A stretch of 64,000 bases of DNA, taken from Rotaria macrura (lineage: Eukaryota; Rotifera; Eurotatoria; Philodinida; Philodinidae). A program made the translations under genes and the position numbers. The stretch is from positions 1-64,000 of the forward strand of contig OENT01000234.1 of the NCBI GenBank assembly GCA_900239685.1, given 5' to 3'. Of the stretch, positions 33,307 to 45,208 are shown piece after piece (position 1 is the stretch's first letter; each line of letters opens with the position of its first letter). The notes below the pieces were generated by a model. That model was not told the DNA's origin. It worked only from the letters and a program-made list of their open reading frames with translations, and ran no database searches.

Positions 33307-36300
33307 TATGTTTCAATTCATGTTCACACAACTAAAATACTAACACAACATTGAAATAAGTATTAGCCGTATATATTTTGTGATTATAAAATCTGAAAGC
33401 ATACTGCAGAAAGTATAAAATCGTTCAGCATTCCATAGACGAGGTTTTAGTTGCTTTTCTGAAACTTCAAATATATTTCACTTTCAATTGACTCTGTTTC
33501 ATCGTATATACGAATATGGCTTTAACCTGAATATTGATCGAAATTGAATATTTTAGATGTTACTCTTTCGATAAACGCTGATGTTTTATCGATAACAAGG
33601 ATTTACACTCAAAAATTTGATCATGCTCTTTGAAAGATTGCAAAAATTAAAGGAAGATATTCGTTTATATTCTGTCATTCAGATGGAAGCACTTATTTAT
33701 TTCTCTTTCAATAGTCTCACCATTAGCTGTACTTTGTATCCTTTCCTAATGGGAAATATTTGATACTTAGCAATGCTATCAAAAATTTGACAGAGATGCA
33801 CGAAGGCTAACCAGATAAAGCAACGTTCTCTTCAACTGAAAAATATTTTCATTTCACCTCATAACCTTTTTGAATAGATGACAGTTTATGCTTGACTATT
33901 TTTGAGTGATATTAACGCAAATTAAATTAGTATTTAGACATGTAAAACTAAAAGCTCAAACAAGCAAGATATCATTATAGATTGTTAGCTCCCCTAGAAT
34001 ACGTGGTCACATTAAAATTCATACAAACATTTGTACTCCACCAGTTTGGCTTGATATACTATCTGCTTCTAATTATTTCCTCTATTGCTAGGTGTAACCA
34101 AAACTTTTTCATAGTAGAATACGACTGTATTTATTTGTGAGTAAGAAAAACGTACGTGATCTTTCTGGTCGTGATGCATCAAATACATTTTTTTCGTAAC
34201 CTTTTTTCATAAAATCCATTTGTTTTCTAGTAACATTTTGTTTCTTGCGTGAGTAGAAAAGTAGGTGTTGCATTCGTTACAATGATAGAGTTAAAAGTAT
34301 AACAGCAACCCAGAACTGTTGATATATTTCAGGAAATCAACGAACAGTTCGACACTGCTCACTATCAGAGTTAAATGTCAATTACTCGAAGATCAAAGTT
34401 TTCTCAGTAGGATGAAAACCACTGGCTGCACATATATTCGTATCTTCCAAAATTCAATATCAATTAGAATAGAATATAAGAAATAATCGAAGAATTAGTC
34501 AGTTCATGTATACGAGAAAATTCCAGTACGCTCGATGATTTGTAGAAAGGTACCTCAACACAACTAATTTTTAAGTACAAGAAAGTTCAGTACGAAGAGC
34601 AGTAACATTATTAAAGAAGTTATTTGAAAAATCGAATGATACTCCAATGGTACGAAGCCGCTGTACAACGATTTTCTCGTGACTATACGGGACAGAAATG
34701 TTACTTATCCAAACTATAAACAATTTGAATTCATACATTCGAATGTCAATCAAATATTGCAACTGCCAAACTAGTGCAGAGGTTATCGATTATTTAGACG
34801 ACTTTTCTAGAGCTAAATGAACATTTGAAAGACTATGCGGGCATCTCAAGGCTCATTCAAGTTCAACAGGGTGCATTCTCTGGCACTATTGATATTCTTC
34901 TAGGATAGCTTAAGATCGCATGCTTTTAAAATCACTTGTTTCAATATCTATGAACTTACTGAAACCTCATCTCAAATCTACTTTTCCAGAACAATTCTGC
35001 TGGATTTTATGAATTAACTGAAAAAGGCTGTTATTGAGGTTACAGTCGATAACCTAATCGTCATTCATCATCTTTCGATAATTTCTATCCTATATATATA
35101 TGGTGGGATCATCGTTACTTATCCCATGTCTTACTTATTACACCTCAAAATAATGTCCTAATCAAACTCCAAATGTGTGGAGAAAACTATCGTGTCTGAC
35201 GAGAAATGCTGCTTTATTTTTATTTATCATGAAGAATAAACATACATAAAGTCTTTATTTGTAAGAAAACTTAGGGAAGTTTCTCATTTATTCCTTTCTA
35301 CGAAATAAAGAGCCTTATTAAAAGAATTAATTTGTTTTGTGCATGTATCTGCAAGGCGGGAACATGAAAATAAAAGAATGTAATGAGGGTTCGTATTGAC
35401 ATTGACTTATTCGTGAAGATAATGGCAATTATATGATGAATAATGAATAAAAATTTGACGTCTAAAAAATTTGGCAACAAATTGTCCAGAAGATCAAGAA
35501 CAACTGATCCAACTGGTGGACCCCCTCAGATTTAATTGAACCTGATAGCAATCAGTTGGAAGTTGTCAGAATTCAGTACCCAGGATCCCGCCAAATTTCG
35601 GTCAGGATCCTGTTGGACAGCTTCTTTTTAATTTTTCTTTAGTAGAATGAGGGCAAAAAACGTTAACACTGTCCTGTGTCGATCTCTGATTCGTATTTCC
35701 AGTGCTTAAACTGCACCAACCATTCATCTACAGCAGTAATTAGTAATATTTAATAAATGATAGATTTTAATTCCTTTTAAGTTTGTAAAACCTAAACCGA
35801 TCTCAAGTCTGTTTCTAGCATGTTATACACTCATTTTTTTCAATAACTTGAAAATTCTTCCATAGTAAGAATTTAGTTAGCTTTTTTTTGTGAAAGGAAG
35901 AGACAGCCAAATTTTCATCCTCTTTCTTAGCACATCGTCTGGCTAATATCCATTCATCTGGATGAATCCCGACTATCGAATTAGTTACGAAAGAAAAATA
36001 GAAAAATGAAACAAGAAAGGCTCTATTTTCATACTTAAATAATTTTGATTCGGTCCTTCAATAAGAAATTCATTCAGTCTATATAATGGTTGTACCAGAA
36101 ACTCCTCTCTAATGTTATCGTGGCGATATTATGAACGATCAGTACTTATAGTTACTTGTATATTTCTGTTGACAGTTTTCTCACGCTAAATACATGTATT
36201 CGAACAAGATTCACAATCATCGTTGAATGGTAATTGGTTTTGCAAAAGAGACTTTTATTGATTCTCATACAACTTGGCTAATACATTTTCGAATGTTATT

Positions 36301-37150
36301 TTATATCGTAATTTAGAAACATTTATGCTCTACATGACGTTGTCTATACCAATCACTTGTGTTAAAATTTGATTTTATCCTCAAGTGCCAAGATGCACCA
36401 AACTATTTTCTTGTTGTACAACTTGAAAGATTTGCATTTTTAAGGAGAATAATTATTTAAATGATTTGAAAAAAACTGTTGCTCAATTATGTTTAAATCT
36501 AAGGTTTTGTAGAGTTAATTTCTACAGCGAGACTTTATTCAATTGTTTATATTCAATTCTGAAGAGCAAAACATTTCAATGAAGTTTTATTAATTACTTA
36601 TTGATCAAAATTAAGAAATATTTTCCAAAAAAAAAATATTCTAAAACAGCCAGACCTTCCATTCAACTACATTTAGTATAGGCATAAAATGATAAATCAT
36701 AGGACGAGTACAAATCAGTTGCTACTACGAGCCATTGAAGAATTTCTATGTTGGTTGATGGAAAACATGCTTTTACATGTTCTACTCACTGTTTTACATT
36801 TTCTCGATAGGAATCACTTTTACGCAGATGCATATCCATAAAATCTTCTACACTAAATATCGATATCCCGTTTTGTCTTTAGTTTTGAACTTATCGACAC
36901 ATCGTTTCAACTTGTATAGAATGCCAATTGAAACCATTCTTATCAAGAATAGAAATGGATGAAAATAAATAATCTAATCCACCAATAAACACTTGCGAAC
37001 ATCTCCTTAGAGAAAAGTTTCATTTTCGTCTTTGAAAAATCATTTTTTTGATCGAAAAACGCTATTACATGTATTAAGAAAGAAACTACTAGATATCATT
37101 AGTCTCCCTCTATTCTAATACTTCACTTATTTCCTTTTACCATTCAACAG
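33307..37150. other. Long spacer, possibly hiding upstream exons
   Basis: No gene can be supported. A lone 3' exon begins at 37151, so plus-strand exons or a long intron may lie here, but I could not find a convincing in-phase candidate. Around 35500-35640 there are inverted words (CAACTGATCC, CAGGATCCTG) that may be an old element. A short echo of a foldback arm lies near 35114. Confidence 0.45.
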
Positions 37151-37333
37151 GATTACTCTCGGACAACTTATCAATCGACTGAAGTTTCAGTTGAAAAAAA
37201 AAGTCACAATGAATTACCAAAGAGTTCAGCTTTGTACCACGCACTCAACAAAGTCAACAAAAAAAATGAAGATTTTTCCACGAATAGTACTGCTTCATCT
37301 GATTCTTATGTACCGATGAGGTTTTTCTTATAA
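37151..37333 (+). CDS. Lone 3' exon of an unidentified gene, tail with YVPM motif
   Basis: After a strong acceptor (CCATTCAACAG) the frame is open for 60 codons to TAA at 37331-37333. The product is hydrophilic and Ser/Thr/Lys-rich (DYSRTTYQSTEVSVEKKS) and ends SSDSYVPMRFFL. A poly(A) signal lies 72 bp further, supporting a terminal exon. It looks like a cytoplasmic tail. YVPM fits the YxxM pattern bound by PI3-kinase SH2 domains when phosphorylated, but that reading is inference. No upstream exon was identified, so the gene is either decayed or has a long last intron. Confidence 0.4.
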   Translation, partial: DYSRTTYQSTEVSVEKKSHNELPKSSALYHALNKVNKKNEDFSTNSTASSDSYVPMRFFL

Positions 37334-37404
37334 TTCATTTTACTTTAATTTGTTTTTCACTCATGTGCACACATCAGATTTGCCTTGTTATTACATACAG
37401 ATGC

Positions 37405-37410
37405 AATAAA
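37405..37410 (+). terminator. Poly(A) signal AATAAA after the lone exon
   Basis: Placed 72 bp after the stop of the exon ending at 37333 and 71 bp before the stop of the convergent minus-strand gene. Confidence 0.5.
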
Positions 37411-37480
37411 AATCTATTATTTAAATGAAATATCATGAATAGAAAATATGCATAAAAGAAAATAAAAGTCTTCTACTACA

Positions 37481-39659
37481 TTAATAGACAATAGTAAGTG
37501 TTGGTGGTACTGCATGAACAATAGTTCCAGTAAAATTTGTAATAACTTGACTTGTCAATGAATAACCATACATGACATAAGTACCATCTTTGTAAAGTCG
37601 AACTTGTCCATCGGTCAAATTAGCTGGTTGAACATGTATTTGTGTATTTGTTAAAGTTTTAAATTGATTTATCAATAGACTACCTCGTTGAGTCATACAT
37701 ACACTATCACAACTTGTGGGAAAATCGATTACAAAATCAATTATTACTTGAATAGTACTGTTTAAATACCTAGAAAGAATTTTAAAAATCTGATATATTA
37801 ATTTTATCATCGACGTTTATCTTAATTGTTTTCACATACCAAAATTGTAAAATGATATCATTTATGATGATATCAACTGCATTAGAACCATTAGATAATT
37901 GAGTCTGTCGTTCAATCTTTTGAAATAAATAATAGACAATATGATGATATTTAATTAAAAACGATATGATCAATAATGACTTATTTTTTATGAAAAAAGA
38001 TCTTTCACTCGTAGGAATCATATCAAATGATATTTAAGTTAAAACGAGAAATGAGATATGTTTTTTACTGAGGTAGAGCTCTTTCGTTTACTAATAATGA
38101 AATATTGTTTTCTATCTGAGAATCCATTGATTTATCTGGCTACATCTTGTCTTACTGTTTGTACTAGTTCAGAATACATTGTAACAGCACCTGCAAGTGA
38201 TACTGGTCCATCATTTTGATTAGCTGAAAGTTGTGTTTCTATTTCATCAAGTGTTGCAAAATAATTACTTTTTAATGTTGTAACAGTTAATGTATACGAA
38301 TTTGCAAGAAATTCTAGAAACATAAATGATTCGATCATTTTAAAATCATAAAATAAATTTGAAGTTATCCTTGGCATGCACGTAATCAGCGATTCGAATA
38401 TACAGGGACTCTCTGGCGCTAAATTTAAGATGTTCACAATTCAAAGTTTTGGCATTTTTTGTTATTCATTAAAAATTTTGAAATGCCCAAACGTAATACA
38501 GAGAATAAATACATGAAGATTGCAATATCTTATTAGATTCACGCCAAGTATGACTTATTATCTTTCAAAGTCATCTGTCCAATGCTCATTGTTTTAATTT
38601 ACACACAACTTTATAAATACTACAAAGACTAGATTTCTGCTGTTGTTGTTACTTACTATTACTAATTGGTGGCATCTCGTTGGTCTGCATGGTATTCACA
38701 AAATTAACGGATTCTAATGAAAACACAATGCCTAATGAGACATTAAAAAAGACTAGATCATCGTTCAGAAAATTAATATTTCTGTACTTGTGGTTATTTC
38801 GATATTTTCAATTGGAATATATGGAGTATAGACAGTCGTTGGATTAGAGAGTATATAAGAAAGATTCGTTGATTGAACAAGAAAACGTATTGGTACTGAC
38901 AGTTGAGTATTCGAACATAATTTCTTAAATATACTTGATCGTCGATGTGAACTACATGATGCACATTCTCGTGTATATACAATCAAGAAATTCAACTTAA
39001 CACTAAAAATACGTGTTGTTAGATAGATGTTAGTCTAATATTTTCATTCTAACCTCATATTACTTGGATTATCAGCGTAAGATATCATTTGTAATATATA
39101 AATATTAAATTTGTCTCGATCACCATCAATTTTCAATTGTTGTTCAAGCTGTATGATTATAATGACGTATAGTTTAACAACAATTAATGAAACACTTACT
39201 GCATACTGAATTGATGAATTCATCATCGATTGAGCTTCATCTAATTTTAGAAAGATGTCTTTTGTATTCAATAGGAAATCTAAATGAGCTAAATCTCGTT
39301 TTCCCACTGATTGATTCATCCGTAATACATAATTATTAATTTTAACAGCTAGGAAAAATGAACATAAAAACATCGAATTTATGTTTTTCTTGGATAGTTT
39401 CGTGGTAAACTCAATAAATCATACTAGTTAAAATAAATCTTGTTTTTGGTACTGATCTATTTTCCATATATATTGGAATGAGTGATAAGACAATTATGGA
39501 TGCTATAAGAAATGCAAAACCAAGAAAGATGAACGTTGATAATGACGGCATTACCATTGGTAACCAATGTTTTCTAAGAATAATTATTCGTGAAAATATC
39601 GATGAACTTTCATATTTAACTTACGATGGCTCAGCAGTTTTTTTCGTTGATGAAATCAT
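37481..39659 (-). CDS. Uncharacterised type II membrane protein, 413 aa, nine exons
   Basis: Exons in coding order: 39659-39625, 39573-39425, 39348-39200, 39148-39054, 39002-38788, 38731-38657, 38313-38156, 37916-37840 and 37769-37481. All eight junctions are GT-AG and keep frame. Most introns are 50-80 nt; those after exons 6 and 7 are 343 and 239 nt. Residues about 20-46 form one membrane helix (STFIFLGFAFLIASIIVLSL) after a short polar N-terminus. The rest looks extracytoplasmic: several N-glycosylation sequons (NSS, NLS, NGS, NST, NLT, NFT), a CASC motif and a C-terminal pair of Cys (SCDSVCM). I recognise no domain. The end (FTGTIVHAVPP) is hydrophobic but short. Divergent from the gene at 40074. 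Confidence 0.8.
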
Positions 39660-40073
39660 CGTATGAAGTTTACTTGCAAACATGAGTTACTTTTTCTCAT
39701 TAAATCAATTAAATATTCGGCAATTTATACTGTTGAGTTCGTAGTTAAGTACATGATAAATAAATAAAACACATGAAATTCCTCTAAGGGATATTTGTAC
39801 ATATTGATGTCTACATCGATATTCACGATTTGGAACATCAAGATACAAACAGAAAGGAAATCATTTTATTTACAGTCAGAAATATGTATGTTGCAAGTAA
39901 CATGGGTAGTATCGTATTACTTGAAAAACAGAAGAAAAAGTGGAAGAAATGCTTCATTGTGTTTTTATTAATGCCATCGTTTAAAACCAAAACAAAAGAG
40001 AATAGTTGAGTGTGTATTTCGCATTTATTCAAAGTTCTGCTTTTTTTGTTAAGTAAAAAGAAAAATTGAACTG
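39660..40073. promoter_or_regulatory. Divergent intergenic region, candidate bidirectional promoter
   Basis: About 414 bp separate the start codons of the minus-strand membrane protein gene and the plus-strand 436-residue protein gene. Both promoters must lie here unless 5' UTR introns move them. No specific element can be named. Confidence 0.4.
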
Positions 40074-41437
40074 ATGGAACGTTACAGTAGAACAACAAGT
40101 CAAGCGTCGATTGATAAAAAGTCCACTACTACAAAAGAGAGTAGTATCACATCAATTAATAAACAAAATCAAGTACAGAATGAAATCGATAGTATTATTC
40201 AAAATGGAATTCTCGATCCGATGTGTGAATATGATCCAAAACTTGATTTTATTCCATTACCAATAGTAAATCGTGATCAAGTTATAAGACAAACTCGTCG
40301 ACAAACATGTGGACTGATATGGAACTCAATTCGATCACCAACGCTAAGTAAATTAGTATCGAACGGTCGTTCGTCGGCTTTTGTAGAAATACTTCGTTTA
40401 CCAACAGAATGGTCACGTTACGATGCCGATCTTCTCTTACTTAAAATTCGCCATAGAAATTTTCTTAATGGACTTGCTTTACGTGATGAATTTATACGTA
40501 TACTCCAATTTATTCTCAAACGTGATTTTAATGAAGAGGCAAATAGTGAAAAACGATATGCTTATGAGTTCAAAGATGTTGAATTTACTCGTAATACCAT
40601 TCAATTAGTATTTAGTAGCCGGCAAGAGTCTGATGTAACTCTTATTGTATCATTGATACTCTTGATCGAATTCGATGAACCTTGTATGGATTTTTTTCTT
40701 GATGCATACATATCCCTTTGTAATCACAATGATTTAAAAGATTATTTAAAATATCATCCAGATATGAATCGAACACGTGTCGCACCATATAATACCATTA
40801 AATTTGTATTTGACTATAGCTCAACTGAAGCTAGTATATGTGAATATTTATTGCAAAAATCTAGTCCACTATCGTCAATATTAGTAGGTTTTCTAAAACT
40901 ACGAAAAGAATGGTTGAAATATGTTCAACGCGCATCAAAATATGCATCCGAAACCATTAAAATGCAAGTGCACACAGAAAAACATCGTCAATCAACATGT
41001 TCGGTCACTTCTACACGATCAGGAACGTCTAATGCATCAACCATGCATAGTAAATATTTATTTTATAATATTCCAAATTTTCTTCATGCTTTTTTCTTTT
41101 AGAAAGCATACAAAGTAAAATTCCTTTATCAACGGAAATTGAAGTTGCATTTGAAGTCATATTTTCTATATCACTAATTCGTCTTCTATTTTTAACCGTC
41201 TGTTCAACACACAAGCAATTCGGCGCATCCTATGAAAACGATACAGCATATGCTATTGAAAAAGCTTTACAAATATTAGTTCATGCTTTAGATAATAATT
41301 ATGTTGAACATCCATTTCTCAAAAATATAAATTTTTTACCCGATTCCATATTGACGCATGAAATAAGTATTAAAATTGGAATTCAAAAACTAGTTAAAGA
41401 AATGCAACGCGATTGGAAACGAAATATACGTCGATAG
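40074..41437 (+). CDS. Uncharacterised protein, 436 aa, two exons
   Basis: Exon 1, 40074-41049, joins exon 2, 41103-41437, in frame through a 53-nt intron (GTAAAT...CTTTTAG). The first 40 residues are Ser/Thr/Gln-rich and probably disordered. The remainder looks all-helical: IWNSIRSPTLSKLVSNGRSS, FVEILRLPTEWSRYDADLLL, then hydrophobic helices around FFLDAYISLC and VIFSISLIRLLFLTVC. There is no signal peptide, and the hydrophobic runs are probably buried helices, not membrane spans. The C-terminus is basic (MQRDWKRNIRR). I recognise no family. Spacing and codon composition make the gene itself convincing. Confidence 0.8.
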
Positions 41438-41502
41438 AAAAACACAGCGAATCGAACTTGTTTTTTTGTTTTTAGCTTGTATTTTTGTTTTTCTAGTGGC
41501 TT

Positions 41503-41508
41503 AATAAA
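41503..41508 (+). terminator. Poly(A) signal AATAAA of the 436-aa protein gene
   Basis: The hexamer lies 66 bp after the stop codon. Confidence 0.6.
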
Positions 41509-41583
41509 ACGCACAAAAACATGCATAAGAAGTTGTTTTTCACAGGAATCATTCCTTTGCAAAATAATCAATGACTACATATA

Positions 41584-41584
41584 C

Positions 41585-41617
<33 letters not shown>

Positions 41618-41618
41618 A
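41584..41618. repeat. (TA)n(TG)n microsatellite
   Basis: About 25 bp of alternating TA followed by TGTGTGTG, a simple dinucleotide repeat. Confidence 0.9.
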
Positions 41619-44063
41619 CTTATATTTGCACAGAAAACATCGGGCATTTTTTAAACTAATAGTAGAACACAAAAACACAAAAATAAAGCGATAACCTTGA
41701 GTCTTTGATTGTGCCATTTCTAAGAAGAAAGAGAGAGAGAGGGAAAAAGATCGATAGGCAACTCTGGTTTATTTTTTGTCAACATATAATTCATTAGTAA
41801 AACTCTATTACGTGCGATTTTTTCTGGTAACCTTTTCTATAAAACAAGTCAACACGCAAAAATACCTCTTCTCGTTCCTTCCTGTTGATATTTTTTTTAA
41901 AAAAAAAACTAACTCGACGGCTTCTTCGCTTTATCATCATCGTCAACATCATCCTTTTCTTCATCTTTTCTCTTGTCATACGTCTTTTATAAATAAAGAA
42001 ACAACAACATTGACGACAGTGACGACCCTCTCCTCCTAACGACGGCATAAAGGTGAAAAGCATAAAGAGCATTGACGTCAAAGTCGGCAACAAATCGACA
42101 TTATTCACAAAGAAGCACTCATTTCAACATGTTGACAACAACAAAAAACAACGTTGCTTCACTCATCTCACTATATGTAGACAAATAAGTGTAAGGTATG
42201 ATACACAACTATTTAATCTATTGATCAGGAATTAACAAACGTAGAGAACTTACATAACAAGAAAACATTCATCGTTTAGTTATTATGTAGTCATTTGACG
42301 TATTATCAAAGTTTAATAATGTTCTAAGATATAAATATACTTATGATAGAGTAGCTGCGTCAACTGTGTACAAAATCAATTCTTTCCCCTTCTTGTTATT
42401 TATTAATAATTGATTCTCTAGAAGCATGGTACTCTGTATTTTATTTTTATTTGCATTAGATTATTTTTGTGGAGTAATCATTTTTTCTTCTTCTGTTGCT
42501 ATGTGCGATTCACAAAAAAATAATCATTTCTCAGATACCCAAGCGGCGTAGTTTTATAACACGCATTTTTAGATCAATATAAGGAAAAAAGACTATCGAA
42601 ATAAAAGAAGAGAAAAAGAAAGAGATTAAATGAGAAAATAAATGGCACAATAAAACATTTTGGTCAAATAGAATGAGCTTTAGTCAAAAGTAAATTTCTT
42701 TTCATATTTGAAAAACTTATTGATTTTTATTTTTACTAAAATAGTTTGTTCTTGAATATCGCAGAACGCATGTTATTCATTCTTCATCATGATAAATTTT
42801 AAAAATCGATGAAACTTAACGATCATTTGACGGAAGCAATTAAAAAACAAAAAAAATTACGAATTAATAACAGAAAGCAAAAGCATGCATTTTATGTCAG
42901 AGTGCGTGTATGTATGATTTTTCTTTTTTAATATATAAAGGTAACAGGTTATCACGCTATTGGGTAGATCTTTTTAATTTAGCTTTTCACAACACTATCT
43001 ATTATTGTTATAAATCAAGACAAGACATTCTAAATCATAACTTGCGATTAAGAAAAGAAGACGTTGTTAAGGTAAATATCACGAATCGCGATATAAAGAT
43101 GACTTAACAGTTTTTTTCTTCCATAGATATAAAAATTAAGGAAAAGAATTAAAAAAAAACATCCTCGTCGTTCGTGTGCTTTTATTATGGTGAAAATTCA
43201 TCGTTTTTTTTTTCGTAATCAATGCGTACATGCACATTTTCGTTTTGCTTTTTTCGTCGCAGTCATAAACAGAAAGCTCATTTCTTTTCTCTTTCTTATT
43301 GTATGAATGTATGAGGAAAGGCCACATCAAACATATATCGACAAGATTCTAACACATACATTTACTCTCTTATATGTGCGCACAGTTCGAGTCTATTATA
43401 TATGTTGACACAATTCTTGGTCGCGCCGACCACTGTTGAATATATATCTATACATATAAATGTGTTGATCTTGAACCACACAACGACTATACATTAATGA
43501 CAAAGAAAAAGAAAATGATATAGAAGATGAGTACTATAATAATTGACGATGCTAGCTATTGTTAACTCAATCAATGAACAATCGTCTTACTGCAATTTTC
43601 ATCCAAGTATTAATGATGATTTCAGCTTGGCAAATGAATTCATGAATGTGAGTCTGTAAGATTATCCTTGACAGAAGAAAAAAATAAAGTTTTTCTTTCC
43701 TTCGTGACTTACAAATAAAGGTGATGATAGTTAGATACATTTTTCATAGTGCATTACTATCAGTGACCACAACTGAATATATAAATATATATATATATAA
43801 GTGTGTAGTGGTTAGAAGACCTATTCTACACAAGTATAGATAAAGTATTCTAAAAAGAAAAGAGTATAGACGTAATTATTTATTATGTAATGAAACTATA
43901 TTCAAGTGTATTGAGAATCGTAAAATGATAAGAAACAAAACAAAAAAGAAGTTTATTTTTAAATATTTCCAATTTCCTTTTTCTCTATCGATGTAAAAGA
44001 TAAACAATATGTAAGATATTTCAATTGTTAGGTGTGTTATCTGCTATTGTTTATCGGCCTCCA
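41619..44063. other. Spacer without supportable genes
   Basis: AT-rich, with several low-complexity patches (poly-T/A runs, AAAGAGAAAAAG near 42605, TATATA near 43780). The end belongs to the 5' region of the gene at 44064, where AATTGTTAG at about 44023-44031 could be the acceptor of a 5' UTR intron. Open frames at 41776-42235 and 42910-43107 show no motif. Confidence 0.5.
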
Positions 44064-44692
44064 ATGACCGAGAGTTATTTAACTACAGATATTATTGTCA
44101 TCGTCGTTCTAGTCGTCGTATTAAGTAGGTTACATCTTTTTATTTAAAATAATAACAACAAAATAATATTTAACTCAATTTTCTAGTTTTAATTGGTGCA
44201 TGTGCTTTTTTTACACATTTCTATTGGACAAAAATTGGTGTTGCTGAAATATGGAATACAGCTAAATGGAGTTCGATGCGAAGCTCATTTTATCAAACAG
44301 TACGTCGTTTCAGTCGAGCAAGTAGTGCTAAATCGAGATCCGACAGGCCATTCTCTGCTGCCTCAGCTTATTCGGCAGATTCAGATGGTAGTGCTCTTCC
44401 AGCTCCGTTGAGAAATAAAAAAACAGATGTAGATACTACTCCTCACATTGTACCTTCCAAGATTCAATCACCGTCAACTGCACAAAATCAAACAAATAAT
44501 AAAAATAACACACGTCGACAATCGAATAGTCAAATACAACCGGTTCTTGTTGTATCATATAATAAGTCAGGAAGGCCAAAGTATGGAACTAAGATAGGAC
44601 AACCTCCAGAAAATACTAAAATTCATAATGTACACGAAAAAGACGATGGATATAATGATGAGGTTGTAACTATAGACACAAGTCGTTACTAG
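44064..44692 (+). CDS. Single-pass membrane protein, 188 aa, two exons
   Basis: Exon 44064-44124 joins 44187-44692 in frame through a 62-nt intron (GTAGGT...TTTTCTAG), and the junction falls inside the membrane helix. A short polar N-terminus (MTESYLTTD) leads into a strongly hydrophobic helix (IIVIVVLVVVLILIGACAFF), followed by a basic, Ser-rich tail (RRFSRASSAKSRSDRPFSAA) and a long Asn/Gln/Pro-rich disordered region ending in TIDTSRY. With no signal peptide, a type III orientation with cytoplasmic tail is likely. RRFSRASS resembles basophilic kinase sites. Family not recognised. Convergent with GPATCH2. Confidence 0.75.
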
Positions 44693-45137
44693 ATTAATAT
44701 ACATACTACAAATCTTCATATTATGATAAGAAAATTCTCGTTCGTTTTTTCTTTTCTTTGTTTGAAACTTTAATCATGTGCTTTTCTCAACATTTTGGTG
44801 ATACATAACTTCACCTGGTGATAAAATTTTTTGTCCTTTATTTTTTGTCTCTATATGCGTACGTTAAAATTGGATGACTTATCTTGTTTTTTTGGCTCCC
44901 TGTTCTTCTTTATTTTTATGATGTATTACTTTTGTTATTGATGATGACGACGATTGCTCGACTATTTTTTCTGTCTAATATTCTTCTTTCTGTGAATCAT
45001 TCATACGCAAGTACGCACTTGTATTTCGGTGATAATTTTCGTAGCTTCTAAATGCATTTGTATAATATATACATATGTATATAGAAAAACTTCAGAAAAC
45101 AAAAACGATCCTCATTTTTCTCTTGGTTTTTTATTAA

Positions 45138-45143
45138 TTTATT
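45138..45143 (-). terminator. Poly(A) signal AATAAA of GPATCH2 (minus strand)
   Basis: TTTATT on the plus strand, 66 bp beyond the GPATCH2 stop codon at 45209. Confidence 0.5.
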
Positions 45144-45208
45144 CTGTGTTTGATGAGTCGAAGAAAACTTAATATACAAAATGAAAACAAAAAAAACAAA
45201 AATCACAG

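Noticed and set aside
35500-35640. CAACTGATCC / CAGGATCCTG inverted words
   Set aside because: Suggestive of an old element, but the interval is short and has no ends; too weak for a feature.
39478-39666. 62-codon plus-strand open frame MSDKTIMDAIRNAKP...
   Set aside because: It is antisense to the first two exons of the nine-exon minus-strand gene, whose membrane helix and in-phase splice sites explain the openness.
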